Source: Alphaproteobacteria bacterium (lineage in GTDB: Bacteria > Pseudomonadota > Alphaproteobacteria > Micropepsales > Micropepsaceae). Taken from it: a stretch of DNA of 64,000 bases. The translations under genes were made by a program, and so were the position numbers. Shown here piece by piece: positions 50,223-61,453 of this stretch (its first letter is position 1; the number at the start of each line of letters is the position of its first letter). The notes beneath the pieces were generated by a model. It was not told the DNA's origin. It worked only from the letters and a program-made list of their open reading frames with translations, and did not search any database. The stretch is taken from assembly GCA_028871345.1 (NCBI GenBank), contig JAGWNK010000002.1, positions 204,111 through 268,110 on the forward strand, written 5' to 3'.

Positions 50223-52106
50223 ATGCTCCAGGAAATGCGCAAATACTCCAAGTCGTGGGCCGCCAACATCCTGTTGGGCGTCCTCGCCCTGGCCTTCGTC
50301 TCGTGGGGCATCGGTGACATCTTCCAGGGCGGCGTCAGCACGTCCGTGGCCGACGTCGGCGGCGCCAAGATCGACCAGAGCGAGTTCCAGCGCGACTACA
50401 CCAATTACGTCCGCAGCGCCGGCGAACAACGCGGCAAGGTAGTATCCGCCGACGAAGCCCGCCGCGGTCATATGTCGGACATCGTCCTGCAGCAGGAGAT
50501 CTCGAGGGCGGCCATCGACAACCTGGTCCACCAGCTGGGGCTCACGGCCAGCGATACGATGGTGGCCGAAGAGATCAAGTCGGTCCCCGCCTTCGCGGGC
50601 ATCACCGGAACGTTCGACCAGCAGACCTTCCAGCAGCGCATCCAGCGATACGGCTACACCGAGCAGGGCTTCGAGCAACTCGTCCGCCAGGATATTGCCC
50701 GCTCGCAGCTGGTTCATGCAGCCGAAGGCGGCTTTGTCATTCCGTTCGGCTATGCCCGCGCGCTGTTCGCCTATTCGACGGAGGAACGCGCCGTCGACTA
50801 CATCACCGTCGATCCCAAGATCCTGCCGCCGATCGCGCCGCCGTCCGACAGCGCACTGCAGGCCTACATCAAGGCACACCCCGAGCGCTATTCGACGCCC
50901 GAGTACCGCGACGTGACCTTCGCCTGGATCAGTCCCGACGATGTCGCGGCGTCAGTCAACATCCCGGATTCGCAGGTCAAGGCAGCCTACGACAACAACC
51001 AGGACCGCTACGTCACCCCCGAAAAGCGCGAAATCGAGCGCCTCGACTTCGCCAGCGAGTCGGACGCGCAGGCGGCGCGCGCCAAACTGGGCAAGTCGAT
51101 GACCTTCGAACAGCTGGCGGAGTCCGTCGGCCAGAAGGACAGCGCCAATCTCGGCGAGCTTGTCGCGGCCGACCTCGACCCGAGCCTGTCGGGACCAGTC
51201 TTCTCGCTTGCCGCAGGAGGCGTGAGCCAGCCGTTGAAGAGCGGAGACAAGTGGGCCCTGTTCCACGTCGTGAAGGTCACGCCGGGAAAGACGACGACCT
51301 TCGACCAGGCGAAAGATGCAATCCGCAAGGACCTCGTGCAGCAGGTGGCGCAGTCGAAAATCGTCGACATCGCCAACGCCTATACCGACGCCTCAAGCGG
51401 CGGTATGAGCCTGACAGATGCGGCGAAGAAGGCCGGCATGCACAGCGGCCACACCGTCATGGACCGCAACGGCCTGGCGCCCGACGGGACGAAGGCGAAT
51501 GCGCCCGACGATGCCGATTTCCGCGCGCAGATATTCCGCGCCGAGGCCGGCGAGGAAGGCGATCCGCAGCCTTCCAAGTCAGGCAGCTATTATGTGGTGT
51601 CGGTCAACGGCATCACGCCGCCGAAGCTAAAGCCTCTGGACGCGGTCCGCGCCCAGGCGCTGGCCGACTGGACCAACGATCAGCGCAAGATCCTGCTGCG
51701 GCAGAAGGCCGAGAGCGTGGCGGCCCAGGCGAACAGCAGCCACTCCCTCGCCGACGCCGCAAAATCCCTCGGCGCCACGGTGCAGTCGAGCCCCGCCCTC
51801 ACCCACGCGACCAAGGACGTGACGTTCTCGCAGGATCTGGTGGCTCAGATCTTCGACGCCATGCCCGGTCAGACGGTCTTCGGACCGTCGGGCGCCAACG
51901 GCAATTACATCGTGGCCCAGGTGACGGGGATCGCCCACCCGGTGCCCCCGGTGAACGATCCTAATTTCATCCAGGGCGTGCGCCTGATTTCGAGCGGCGT
52001 GGCCAGCGGCATCACGGAGTCGTTCTCCGACGCGCTGAAAGCCAAACAAGGCGTGAAGATCAACTCCAAGCTCGTCAACACCGTCGCCGGCAGTGAAGGA
52101 TCGTAA
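50223..52106 (+). CDS. ppiD: Peptidylprolyl isomerase / SurA-N domain chaperone, PpiD type
   Basis: MLQEMRKYSKSWAANILLGVLALAFVSWGIGDIF N-terminal anchor, SurA_N region, parvulin domain region. Confidence 0.9.
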   Translation: MLQEMRKYSKSWAANILLGVLALAFVSWGIGDIFQGGVSTSVADVGGAKIDQSEFQRDYTNYVRSAGEQRGKVVSADEARRGHMSDIVLQQEISRAAIDNLVHQLGLTASDTMVAEEIKSVPAFAGITGTFDQQTFQQRIQRYGYTEQGFEQLVRQDIARSQLVHAAEGGFVIPFGYARALFAYSTEERAVDYITVDPKILPPIAPPSDSALQAYIKAHPERYSTPEYRDVTFAWISPDDVAASVNIPDSQVKAAYDNNQDRYVTPEKREIERLDFASESDAQAARAKLGKSMTFEQLAESVGQKDSANLGELVAADLDPSLSGPVFSLAAGGVSQPLKSGDKWALFHVVKVTPGKTTTFDQAKDAIRKDLVQQVAQSKIVDIANAYTDASSGGMSLTDAAKKAGMHSGHTVMDRNGLAPDGTKANAPDDADFRAQIFRAEAGEEGDPQPSKSGSYYVVSVNGITPPKLKPLDAVRAQALADWTNDQRKILLRQKAESVAAQANSSHSLADAAKSLGATVQSSPALTHATKDVTFSQDLVAQIFDAMPGQTVFGPSGANGNYIVAQVTGIAHPVPPVNDPNFIQGVRLISSGVASGITESFSDALKAKQGVKINSKLVNTVAGSEGS

Positions 52107-52112
52107 CCGCAG

Positions 52113-53630
52113 ATGGTGATCCTTCCCGAGTTCGCAGCGTTCGCACGCAAGTATGACAACGGCGAACCGCAAGCCGTCTACATGCGCCTCGTCGCCGACC
52201 TCGAGACGCCGGTCTCGGCTTATCTGAAGCTGGCCGAAGGCCGCCAGAACGCGCTGTTGCTGGAGAGCGTCCAGGGCGGCGAGACGCGCGGACGCTATTC
52301 CATCATCGCCATGAAGCCGGACGTCATCTGGCGCTGCCGCGACGGCAAGTCCGGGATCAACCGCCAGGCCCGCAGCGCTCCGGATGCCTTTGCGCCAGAC
52401 GATCGCGCGCCCCTCGCTTCGCTGCGGGCGCTGCTGAACGAGACGCGCATGGCGCTGCCGGAAGGCGTGCCGCCGATGGCCGTCGGCATCTTCGGCTATC
52501 TCGGCTACGACATGGTGCGGCTGATCGAACGGCTGCCCAATGCGCCGCCGGACACGCTGGGCCTGCCGGACGCCATCCTGATCCGCCCCACCATCACCGC
52601 GATCTTCGATAATGTGCGCGATGAGATCCTGATCGTTTCCCCGGTGTGGCCGGAGCGCGGCATCGACGCGCGCGCCGCCTATGCGCGGGCCGGCGAGCGG
52701 CTGAACGACATCGTGGCCGACCTGGAACGTCCGCTTCCTGCCGCTCCGGTCGTGGGCGACCTGCCGGCGCTGGCGCCATCCGAATCCAACATGACCCACG
52801 ACGAATATCTGGCCATGGTCGACCGGGCGAAGGAGTACATCCGCGCCGGCGACATCTTCCAGGTCGTGCCCAGCCAGCGTTTCCGCCGGCCCTTCACCCT
52901 GCCTTCGCTGTCGCTCTACCGGGCGCTGCGCCGGCTCAATCCCTCGCCCTTCCTCTATCACCTCGCTTTCCCGGGCTTTGCCATCGTGGGCTCAAGCCCC
53001 GAAATCCTGGTGCGGCTGCGCGACGGCGTGGTGACCATCCGCCCGATCGCCGGCACGCGTCCGCGCGGCGCCACAACGGAGGAGGACAAGCGGCTGGCCG
53101 ACGAGCTGGTGGCCGACCCCAAGGAACGCGCCGAGCATCTGATGCTGGTCGATCTCGGCCGCAACGACGTGGGGCGCGTGGCGCAAGTCGGCGAAGTGCA
53201 CGTCACCGACAGTTTCTTCATCGAGCGCTACAGCCATGTGATGCACCTGGTGTCGAACGTCGAAGGCAAGATCCGGCCGGGGCTCGACGCCGTCGATGCG
53301 CTGGCCGCCGGGCTGCCGGCGGGCACTCTGTCGGGCGCGCCCAAGATTCGCGCCATGCAGATCATCGACGAGTTCGAAAGGGAGAAGCGCGGCGCGGTCT
53401 ACGCCGGAGCGGTGGGCTATTTCGCGGCCGACGGCTCGATGGACACCTGCATCGTGCTGCGCACCGCGGTGGTCAAGGACGGCATGATGTACGTCCAGGC
53501 CGGCGGCGGCATCGTGGCAGACAGCGTGCCGGAGGCCGAATACCAGGAGACCGTCAACAAGGCCAAGGCCCTGATGAGCGCAGCCGAGGAAGCCGTGCGC
53601 TTCGCGTCGGCCGGCAAGCGGGGACAATAG
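52113..53630 (+). CDS. trpE: Anthranilate synthase component I
   Basis: DIFQVVPSQRF, GSSPEILVRL, PIAGTRPRG, LVDLGRNDVGRVA, GTLSGAPKIRAMQIIDE. Confidence 0.95.
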   Translation: MVILPEFAAFARKYDNGEPQAVYMRLVADLETPVSAYLKLAEGRQNALLLESVQGGETRGRYSIIAMKPDVIWRCRDGKSGINRQARSAPDAFAPDDRAPLASLRALLNETRMALPEGVPPMAVGIFGYLGYDMVRLIERLPNAPPDTLGLPDAILIRPTITAIFDNVRDEILIVSPVWPERGIDARAAYARAGERLNDIVADLERPLPAAPVVGDLPALAPSESNMTHDEYLAMVDRAKEYIRAGDIFQVVPSQRFRRPFTLPSLSLYRALRRLNPSPFLYHLAFPGFAIVGSSPEILVRLRDGVVTIRPIAGTRPRGATTEEDKRLADELVADPKERAEHLMLVDLGRNDVGRVAQVGEVHVTDSFFIERYSHVMHLVSNVEGKIRPGLDAVDALAAGLPAGTLSGAPKIRAMQIIDEFEREKRGAVYAGAVGYFAADGSMDTCIVLRTAVVKDGMMYVQAGGGIVADSVPEAEYQETVNKAKALMSAAEEAVRFASAGKRGQ

Positions 53631-53675
53631 ACAAGCCGGGCCGATGGGCGGATGCTCCCTTCTTGGCAGGGGACC

Positions 53676-55064
53676 ATGCTGAAGCGATGGCTCGCGATTT
53701 TTTTTCTGCTGTGTGCGATTCCGGCGCTGGCGAAGCAGCCCGCCCTTCCCGATACGCCTGCCGGTCGCGCCTTTGGCGCCTATCTTGCCGCCTTCAATTC
53801 CCAGGACGTGGAAAAGATCAGGGCCTTCGGCAAAGCATTCCACTGGGACGTCCCGCCAGAGGGGCCGGCCCAGTGGTCGCGGGTCATCAGTGGAATGCGG
53901 TTGCTGCGCGTGCTCGACAGCAGGCCCGATGAACTGACCGCGCTGGTCGAACAAGGCGCCTCGGAACAAGTGATGAAAGCCACGGTGAAGACCGGCGGCA
54001 AATATCTCTTCGTCGGCTTCGACCTTGCGGACCGTCCAGCCGATCTTGCCATTCCGCGGCTTTCACAACAGCAGGCGGTGGCAGCGCTGGCGCAGAGGGC
54101 CCAAGGGCTGGCGGCGCAGGACAAGATGTCGGGCGTCCTCCTCATTGCGCGGCACGGGCAGATAATCTTCGAGCGGGCCTGGGGGCTGGCAGACCGCCGC
54201 GGCAAGACGCCCAATACTCTCGAGACGAAATTTCGAATCGCTTCGCTGGACAAGATGTTCACCGCCGTCGCCATCCTGCAGCTGACCGAACAAGGCAAAG
54301 TGTCGCTGCAAGGCAAGGTGGGCGATTACCTGCCGGACTATCCCAACAAGAAAATCGCCACAGAGGTGACGATCCGCGAACTCCTCAATCACACCGGCGG
54401 CACCGGCGAGGCCTTCACGGCGCAGTACATGGCGCACCGCACGCAGGTCAGGACGCTGGCGGATTATGTGACCCTCTTCGGTACGCGCGGGCCGGACTTC
54501 GCGCCGGGCAGCAAGGACGACTATTCCAACTACGGCTATGTCCTGTTGGGACGGATCGTCGAGCGCGTCAGCGGCATCAGCTACTATGACTACGTGCAGC
54601 GGCACATCTTCGATCCAACCGGAATGAAAGACACAGGCGCACTGCCGGAGACCACGCCCGTGCCCGGCCGCGCCGCCGGCTACACCTGGCGGAACGGCCG
54701 GTGGAGCGACAGCGCCGACACCTTGCCGTGGCGCGGAACATCGGCCGGCGGCGGCTATTCGACGGCGCCGGACCTGTTGCGCTTTGCGCTGGCGCTGCAA
54801 GCGGGCAAGCTGATCCCTTCCGGGCTGCTGGCGCAGGCGACCCTGCCCCAGAACAACGGACACTGGTACGGCTACGGCTTCGAGACCCACGGCGCCGGAG
54901 CGACGCGCTACTTCAGCCACTCCGGCGGCGCCTACGGCAGCAATGCGGAATTCCGCGTCTATCCGAAACTTGGTGTCGTTGCCATCGGGCTATGCAATCT
55001 CGATCCCAACGTGTGCACCGACCTCATCGAATGGTACGCCAACCGCATGCCAGCGGCGCCTTGA
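53676..55064 (+). CDS. Serine hydrolase, class C beta-lactamase/esterase family
   Basis: Signal peptide; SxxK in FRIASLDKMFTAVAIL; YSNYGYVLLGRIVERVSG; HSGGAYG. Confidence 0.92.
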   Translation: MLKRWLAIFFLLCAIPALAKQPALPDTPAGRAFGAYLAAFNSQDVEKIRAFGKAFHWDVPPEGPAQWSRVISGMRLLRVLDSRPDELTALVEQGASEQVMKATVKTGGKYLFVGFDLADRPADLAIPRLSQQQAVAALAQRAQGLAAQDKMSGVLLIARHGQIIFERAWGLADRRGKTPNTLETKFRIASLDKMFTAVAILQLTEQGKVSLQGKVGDYLPDYPNKKIATEVTIRELLNHTGGTGEAFTAQYMAHRTQVRTLADYVTLFGTRGPDFAPGSKDDYSNYGYVLLGRIVERVSGISYYDYVQRHIFDPTGMKDTGALPETTPVPGRAAGYTWRNGRWSDSADTLPWRGTSAGGGYSTAPDLLRFALALQAGKLIPSGLLAQATLPQNNGHWYGYGFETHGAGATRYFSHSGGAYGSNAEFRVYPKLGVVAIGLCNLDPNVCTDLIEWYANRMPAAP

Positions 55065-55207
55065 CAACGAGATTGTGCGACGTGCGAAACCTGCCGGCGA
55101 TCAAGAGGCGGCGCGGCCGCCGTTCGGGCCCGCACGAAAGAAACCATCCCAACAGCGCCCTCACCTGAAATGTGTGCAGCCCAAACCGCTTTACGCGGTC
55201 AACAAGA

Positions 55208-56212
55208 TCAATACCGCAGCTCCTCCAGCGGGTCGGCTTTGCCTGCTTCGATGTCGGAAACCTTGATCGGCGGGTAGCCGACGGATTGCGCGTCGCTGGC
55301 ATGCCAGGCCGCCACGATCATGTCGCGCAGCTCCGAGGCGCCCGCGGCGATGCGCTTGGCGGTGAAGGCCTTGCCCTCGGGCGTGGCCTTGGCGAAGGCA
55401 CCGGCCTTTTCCAGGCGGTAGAACGGCACAACCTCGGCCTGATCGGCCGCCAGATAGTCAGCCGTGCATTTCTCGATCGGGGCGCAGTCGCGCTGCGGCG
55501 TCAGGGCTGCCGCAACATCCTGGGCCGTGATGCTGTCGTGCACGTAGACGTTCTCCCACGGCACGTGCACCTTGGCGTCGGTGAAGCCTTCAGGATTGGG
55601 AAAATTGCCCCAACCGTTATAGTGGACGCTGGCGTGCAGCGGCATCGAGCCGTCGCCCACGAAATGCGACCAGATGCCGAGGTCGCGCAGCAGGATCCGC
55701 TCGCGAGCGCCGCGGTCGCGGCGATACCAGGCCTTCGCCTCCCTGGTCCTGGCGAATTTCTCGCCCGCCACATCGACGCGCCAATAGGCGAAATCCTTGG
55801 TGAGCAGGTCGAAGCCGTCGATGATCGAATAGGGCAGATACCCGGCCCGGTACTGGTCGGACGCCACATGCCGAAGGTCGGTGTCGTATTTCTCGCGCGT
55901 CTCAGGCAGCGCCGACAGCGGTGGTCCGCCCAGGATGGTCAGGTCATCCGAGACATCGACGAAATGGGCCGGGCTGTGCTCGGAATCGAATGCCTGCCCC
56001 GCTCCACGCTGCCGATCGGCTTCCGGTGCAAGGTAGCCGATTTCGTCCGCCGCCACCGGCGTGCGCAGGAAGGCGGGAATTTCCGCGGGCAGCGCCTTGA
56101 TCGCCAGCATGCCGATCATGCGATGGCCGTCCGGACCCCAGGCCCAAGCCGCCTGCGACAGACCGAGCAATGCGACGCCGCACGCGGCCGAGAATAAGAA
56201 CGACGCTCTCAT
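55208..56212 (-). CDS. S1/P1 nuclease family protein
   Basis: Signal peptide then WAWGPDGHRMIGMLA, SEHSPAHFVDVSDD, WSHFVGDGSMPLHASVHYNGWGN. Confidence 0.9.
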   Translation of the reverse strand: MRASFLFSAACGVALLGLSQAAWAWGPDGHRMIGMLAIKALPAEIPAFLRTPVAADEIGYLAPEADRQRGAGQAFDSEHSPAHFVDVSDDLTILGGPPLSALPETREKYDTDLRHVASDQYRAGYLPYSIIDGFDLLTKDFAYWRVDVAGEKFARTREAKAWYRRDRGARERILLRDLGIWSHFVGDGSMPLHASVHYNGWGNFPNPEGFTDAKVHVPWENVYVHDSITAQDVAAALTPQRDCAPIEKCTADYLAADQAEVVPFYRLEKAGAFAKATPEGKAFTAKRIAAGASELRDMIVAAWHASDAQSVGYPPIKVSDIEAGKADPLEELRY

Positions 56213-56316
56213 CAAACTCCTCCAACGCGATCTTGCGGCTTTCGGCGCGATTGGCAAAGAGCACGGAAAAGGAAACCGGCCGGGATTTCTCCCGGCCGGC
56301 TCCGCAGCACAATGGT

Positions 56317-58917
56317 CTAGTAAGCCGCAACCAGAGTGACCTGGAAGGTCCGCGGCGCCCCGACATACGCGTAGGGGTAGTTCATGCAGCTCGAGCTGTT
56401 GCCCGACGCCAGCGGCGTCCAACAGGTCTGCGTGCCGATCGAACTGAAGTAGTGCTTGTCGAGGATATTGTCGACGTTGAAGCGGATCGACGACCCGGTC
56501 AGCCCGAGCTTGTCGAGCCTGTAGGTGAGGTCCGCGTTGACCGTGAAGTAGTCCGGCACGCGGAAGGCGTCGTCTTCGGTGGCGAAGCGGCGCCCGACAT
56601 ACTTGCCTTCGAGGCCGAGACGGAGGTTCTCGATCGGCTCGTACTGGGCCCGGCCCGAGAACATCCATTCCGGCGTGTCTGACAGCTGCTTGCCGGTGGT
56701 CGGCGCGAAGCCGGGAACTGATGCGCCGGGATAGGTGCCGGCGATCGGGATGTCGGCCGTGATGCGCGAATGGTCGTAGGAGGCGTTGCCGTACAGCGTA
56801 AGGGCCTGCGTCACGCTGTAGCTGGCTTCGACGTCCACGCCGTCGGTGTTCGCACCGCCGATCGTGTGGTCGAAATACTGCTTCGCATCCTGGTCGTAGG
56901 AGCTGACGATGCGGTTGTGGATCTGGGTGTTCCAGAACACCGCCGAGGCCTGCAGGTCATCACCGAAGTAGCGATAGCCGAGCATGTAGGTCGTCGAGGT
57001 CTCGGGCTTGGTGTGAAGGAACGGCGTGTAGACCGTATCGCCGGCGTTGATGCCGGACTTATACAAGTTGTCGGTCTTCGGCGCCGCCATTTCCTGCGCA
57101 TAGGACACGAAGAATTGATGCTGCTTGCCGAACGGCAGGAAGGTGAAGCCGAGATGCGGCAGGAACTTGTTGTACCGCACCGTGGTGTGTCCCGGGGCGA
57201 CATACTTCGTCGAGGAACCGGCAAACGTGACGAGGTCCTGCGCATTCGGGGCGCTCGGCGCCTGCGTCGTGCAGTAGGCGTTGCTCGAATCCTTCTGCTC
57301 GTAGCAGTACTGGTTGAGGTCGCGCTCGAAGAACGGCAACCTGAAGCCGAGCGAGGCCTCGAGCATGTCGTCGAAATACTTGCCTTCGTAGTCGAACGAC
57401 GCCTGGTTCAGGATCGCCTTGGACTTGCGGTCGCGGTAGCGCAGCGGCACGCCGTTGGCGTCGTAGACGCGGTGGGCGGCGTCGGTCAGGCCGCCGAAGG
57501 GATCGGTGGGACCGCTGACCGGGTTGAGATACGAGGTCAAGCCGGTCTGGCGATGCAGGCCGTAATCCAGCGTGTAGGCGATCTGCAGCGTGTTGTTCTC
57601 GTCGAAGACATAGATCAGCGAGGACGAATAACCCCAGCGGCGGGTGTTGGTCGTGCTCGGCTGATAGAGCGCCACCGTGTCCAGGACATCGCCGTCGCCG
57701 TTGAGATCGCAACCCACGTTGGCGATGCAGCCATAGGGCGTCGTCGTCGTGCCGGCGCCGCCGATGCCGCCGCCGAGCTGGCCGCTGGTCTCCCTGAACG
57801 TGTAGATGCCGCCGCCGTTGGCCAGGACGTATTGCAGGCTGGCGTCGGCAGTGAACGTCAGGTTCGGCAGGAGGTGCCACAGCGAGTGGAACCGCAGGTT
57901 GCCGGTGTCGGACGGATTGATCTTGCCCCGGTACCAGTTGGTGCAGGAGGTCATGGTGTTGTCGGCCGAGCCCGCGGTCGGGGCGACGTAGGTGCAGGTC
58001 GGATTGTAGTCGCGCGACCAGCCCGTGCCGGTGAGCGAATTCGTGCTCAACGGATTGGCGACATAGCCCCCGGGTCCGTCGATGATGTCGGTCTTGCCGG
58101 TCAGGCTCGAGGTGAAGCCGGTCGTGTTCGGCGACCACTGCAGGCCGTAATAGGAGTTGTTGCGGTTGGAGTTCCAGTGGCCTGCGATCGAGAACCAGCC
58201 GAGATCGCCCATATCCTGGTAGATATTGAAATTGCCCTGGATCTTGCGCAGGTGTCCCGGGCCCTTGAACTTGTCGTAATCCTGATAGGACATCATCGCG
58301 AAGGCCTTCGTGCCCCAGGGGCCGAAGGTTCCGGTGTCGATGCGGGCGAGATAGCGCTGCTTGCTGAAGCTGCCGAACGAGGCCGAAGCCAGGGCCCCGA
58401 AATCATCGTGGGGCACATCGGTCTGGATGGCGATCACGCCGCCCATGGCCGCCGCCGTCGGGCTATCGACGTCGGTGGTCCCCTGGTTGACGCTGACACG
58501 CGACACCGCTTCGGAATCCGGCATCTGATTGGTGTAAATCGCGTAATTGCCGGTATCGTTGAGCGGCATGCCGTCGAGCGTCAGAGAGATATGAGCGCCG
58601 TCCTGGCCGTGCAGGCGGACCGTGCCGCCGCTCGAGCCGTAGGGATCGTTGTTCGTGAAGTTCACGCCGGGCATGAAGTTCAAGGACTGGAAGACCGTCT
58701 GGCCCGCCGTCTGGGTCTCCAGGAAATCGCTGGTGATGGTGGATTGCTCTTTGGCGATCGGGGCCGTGTTCATCAGCCCGATGCTGCTGACCCGCGTGCC
58801 GGTGACCACGACTGTCTCAACCTGCTGGGTACCGGTCGATTGCGCCAGCGTCGGCGACAAAGCCGCGAGCATGGTTATCGGACATGCGCCCGCCAATAAT
58901 GCCTTCGTTATCCGCAT
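56317..58917 (-). CDS. TonB-dependent receptor
   Basis: Signal peptide; QVETVVVTGTRV; plug domain (FMPGVNFTNNDPYGSSGGTVRLHGQDGAHISLTLDGMPLNDTGNYAIY); C-terminal YVGRRFATEDDAFRVPDYFTVNADLTYRL. Confidence 0.95.
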   Translation of the reverse strand: MRITKALLAGACPITMLAALSPTLAQSTGTQQVETVVVTGTRVSSIGLMNTAPIAKEQSTITSDFLETQTAGQTVFQSLNFMPGVNFTNNDPYGSSGGTVRLHGQDGAHISLTLDGMPLNDTGNYAIYTNQMPDSEAVSRVSVNQGTTDVDSPTAAAMGGVIAIQTDVPHDDFGALASASFGSFSKQRYLARIDTGTFGPWGTKAFAMMSYQDYDKFKGPGHLRKIQGNFNIYQDMGDLGWFSIAGHWNSNRNNSYYGLQWSPNTTGFTSSLTGKTDIIDGPGGYVANPLSTNSLTGTGWSRDYNPTCTYVAPTAGSADNTMTSCTNWYRGKINPSDTGNLRFHSLWHLLPNLTFTADASLQYVLANGGGIYTFRETSGQLGGGIGGAGTTTTPYGCIANVGCDLNGDGDVLDTVALYQPSTTNTRRWGYSSSLIYVFDENNTLQIAYTLDYGLHRQTGLTSYLNPVSGPTDPFGGLTDAAHRVYDANGVPLRYRDRKSKAILNQASFDYEGKYFDDMLEASLGFRLPFFERDLNQYCYEQKDSSNAYCTTQAPSAPNAQDLVTFAGSSTKYVAPGHTTVRYNKFLPHLGFTFLPFGKQHQFFVSYAQEMAAPKTDNLYKSGINAGDTVYTPFLHTKPETSTTYMLGYRYFGDDLQASAVFWNTQIHNRIVSSYDQDAKQYFDHTIGGANTDGVDVEASYSVTQALTLYGNASYDHSRITADIPIAGTYPGASVPGFAPTTGKQLSDTPEWMFSGRAQYEPIENLRLGLEGKYVGRRFATEDDAFRVPDYFTVNADLTYRLDKLGLTGSSIRFNVDNILDKHYFSSIGTQTCWTPLASGNSSSCMNYPYAYVGAPRTFQVTLVAAY

Positions 58918-59079
58918 TGTCTTCCCCTCGTGATGGATTGATTGGTGGCGCGAGGCGCGGACGACTTCGGGGCGCACGTTGCGTCCAGGCGATCGCGTCG
59001 CCGCGGTCCGCTCTGACCCTCCCGACCCCACATCACCCCCGCCCGCGCTGACGCGTCTTTTTTTGCACTGCAACAATCG

Positions 59080-59091
59080 TGCGTTAACGCA
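59080..59091. promoter_or_regulatory. Perfect 12-bp palindrome TGCGTTAACGCA upstream of the TonB receptor gene, candidate operator
   Basis: Direct reading, about 165 bp upstream of the start codon. Confidence 0.35.
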
Positions 59092-59330
59092 TTCTTATAG
59101 GTCCATTAGCACGGAAGTTTTGCGACAGCGATGGGCTTTTCCAACCACACTTCGAGAAAAAAGATGTCGATTTATTGCTTAGGACTAAGGCGCATTTGCC
59201 ACTCAATCGTATTTGTTATGGAATCGCGAATACGTCTTGCGCGCATTTACTGATCGATCGCGCTTCACAGGAATCCTTTTAAAAAGTTGCCGGAATTGCG
59301 ACTGTTTTGTTGCGATGCAGCGAAAGCTTT

Positions 59331-60155
59331 TTACGGCAACACAGCGAGAAAATTCGCCAGCAAGCGCTCGACGCGGCCGTATGCCTTCGCCGCCTCGGCA
59401 AGCGTCTCCGCATGCGACAGCGGCTGCTTGGCGATGCCCGTCGCAAGATTGGTCACGACCGACAGGCCCACGACCTTCATGCCGCAGTGCCTAGCGACGA
59501 TGCACTCGGGCACGGTGGACATGCCCACGGCGTCGGCACCGAGCTTTCCGTACATTCGGATCTCGGCGGCCGTTTCGAAACTTGGTCCGATGGCGAACAC
59601 GTAGATGCCCGAGGTCACGGCGACACCCGCCTCGCGCGCGGCGGACGCCAGAAGCGCGCGCAGACCCGGATCGTACGCATCGGTCATGTCCGGGAAGCGC
59701 GGGCCGAAGCGATCGTCATTGGGCCCGACCAGCGGATTGAAGTTGGAGAAGTTGATGTGGTCTTCGATGATCATCAGCGTTCCGGGCTGCATCTTCTCGC
59801 TCAGGCCGCCCGAGGCATTGGTCAGGAACAGGCACTCGACGCCGAGCGTCTTCAGGATGCGGATCGGTGCTGCGATGGTCTGCGCCGCGTAGCCTTCATA
59901 GGCGTGGATGCGACCCTGCAGGACGGCAACCGGCCGGCCGCCTGCATTTCCGACCACCAGCTTTCCCGCGTGCCCGACCACCGTCGATCGCGAAAAACCG
60001 GGGATGTCGCCATAGCTGACGCTGCGGATGTCGCTCAGCGTCTCGGCGAACTTGCCTAACCCGCTGCCCAGGACCAGCGCCGTCTTCGGAAACGGCCCGC
60101 CCAAATGCGCACGGATGGCCGCCGCGCCGCGATCGATCACATCAATCTCGTCCAT
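59331..60155 (-). CDS. punA: Purine-nucleoside phosphorylase
   Basis: [75 protein letters not shown]. Confidence 0.95.
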   Translation of the reverse strand: MDEIDVIDRGAAAIRAHLGGPFPKTALVLGSGLGKFAETLSDIRSVSYGDIPGFSRSTVVGHAGKLVVGNAGGRPVAVLQGRIHAYEGYAAQTIAAPIRILKTLGVECLFLTNASGGLSEKMQPGTLMIIEDHINFSNFNPLVGPNDDRFGPRFPDMTDAYDPGLRALLASAAREAGVAVTSGIYVFAIGPSFETAAEIRMYGKLGADAVGMSTVPECIVARHCGMKVVGLSVVTNLATGIAKQPLSHAETLAEAAKAYGRVERLLANFLAVLP

Positions 60156-60262
60156 CCCGCACGTGTAGGGCGCCCGGCGCGCATGGACAAGCCCGACCTT
60201 TCTTGGAACAATGCAAATCCACCGGGATTTCCCGCATATCGGATCAAAATACGGGCAGCCGT

Positions 60263-61453
60263 TTGAGAGCCATCATCGCCGTACTCGACTCTTTCGGCAT
60301 CGGCGCCGCGCCCGACGCCGCGCGCTTCGGGGATGCAGGCGCCAACACGTTCGGGCACATCGTCGCCCGTTGCCCGAGATTGCCGCGTGGACCGCTGGAG
60401 ATACCGAACCTGTTGTCCCTCGGACTCGGCCTGGCCGCCCGCGAACTCGATCCGCGACTCCCCTTGTTGGGCGACGGCCCCGTCACGGCGCGCTACGGCA
60501 GTGCCGCCGAACGTTCGAAGGGCAAGGACACGCCTAGCGGGCATTGGGAGATGATGGGCCTGCCGGTCGATACGGACTGGGGCTATTTCCCGCGCACGGT
60601 ACCCACCTTCCCTTCCGTGCTCACCGACGCGCTGATCGCGCGCGCCAAACTGCCCGGCATCCTCGGCAACTGCCACGCCTCGGGAACGGAGATCATCGAA
60701 CGGCTCGGCACGGACCATATCCGGACAGGACGGCCGATCTGCTACACGTCAGCCGATTCGGTCTTCCAGATCGCCGCCCACGAAGCCTATTTCGGCCTGG
60801 AGCGGCTCTATGAGGTATGCGCGATCGCCCGCGAACTCGTGGACGCCTACAACGTCGGCCGTGTCATCGCGCGCCCCTTCGTCGGCGAATGCCCCGGAGA
60901 ATTCAAGCGCACCGGCAACCGCCACGACTACGCGACTCCGCCCCACCGGCCGACGCTGCTCGACCTCTACAAGGCGAAAGGGCATCCGGTGATCGGCATT
61001 GGCAAGATCTCCGACATCTTCGCCGGCTGCGGCATCACCACGAACATCAAAGCGGACGGCAACGACAAGATCTTCGACGCCACGATCGAATGCGCCAAGA
61101 CGGCACCAGAGCAGTCGATCACCTTCGCCAATTTCGTGGACTTCGACCAGTCCTATGGCCACCGGCGCGACGTGGCGGGCTATGCCGGCGCGCTTGAAGC
61201 GTTCGACGCGCGCCTTCCCCAGTTGCGCGCGGCTCTGCGTCCCGGCGATCTCGTGATACTCACGGCCGATCACGGCTGCGACCCGACCTGGCGCGGCACC
61301 GACCATACGCGCGAATACATCCCCATCCTCGCCTTCGGGCCGGGCATCAATCCCGGCCCCATCGGCGTGCGCCCGACTTTCGCCGACATCGGCCAATCGA
61401 TTGCGCATCATCTGAGACTGGAACCGCTTCCGGTCGGAGAGTCCTTCCTGTGA
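60263..61453 (+). CDS. deoB: Phosphopentomutase
   Basis: [67 protein letters not shown]. Likely TTG start at 60263. Confidence 0.95.
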   Translation: MRAIIAVLDSFGIGAAPDAARFGDAGANTFGHIVARCPRLPRGPLEIPNLLSLGLGLAARELDPRLPLLGDGPVTARYGSAAERSKGKDTPSGHWEMMGLPVDTDWGYFPRTVPTFPSVLTDALIARAKLPGILGNCHASGTEIIERLGTDHIRTGRPICYTSADSVFQIAAHEAYFGLERLYEVCAIARELVDAYNVGRVIARPFVGECPGEFKRTGNRHDYATPPHRPTLLDLYKAKGHPVIGIGKISDIFAGCGITTNIKADGNDKIFDATIECAKTAPEQSITFANFVDFDQSYGHRRDVAGYAGALEAFDARLPQLRAALRPGDLVILTADHGCDPTWRGTDHTREYIPILAFGPGINPGPIGVRPTFADIGQSIAHHLRLEPLPVGESFL

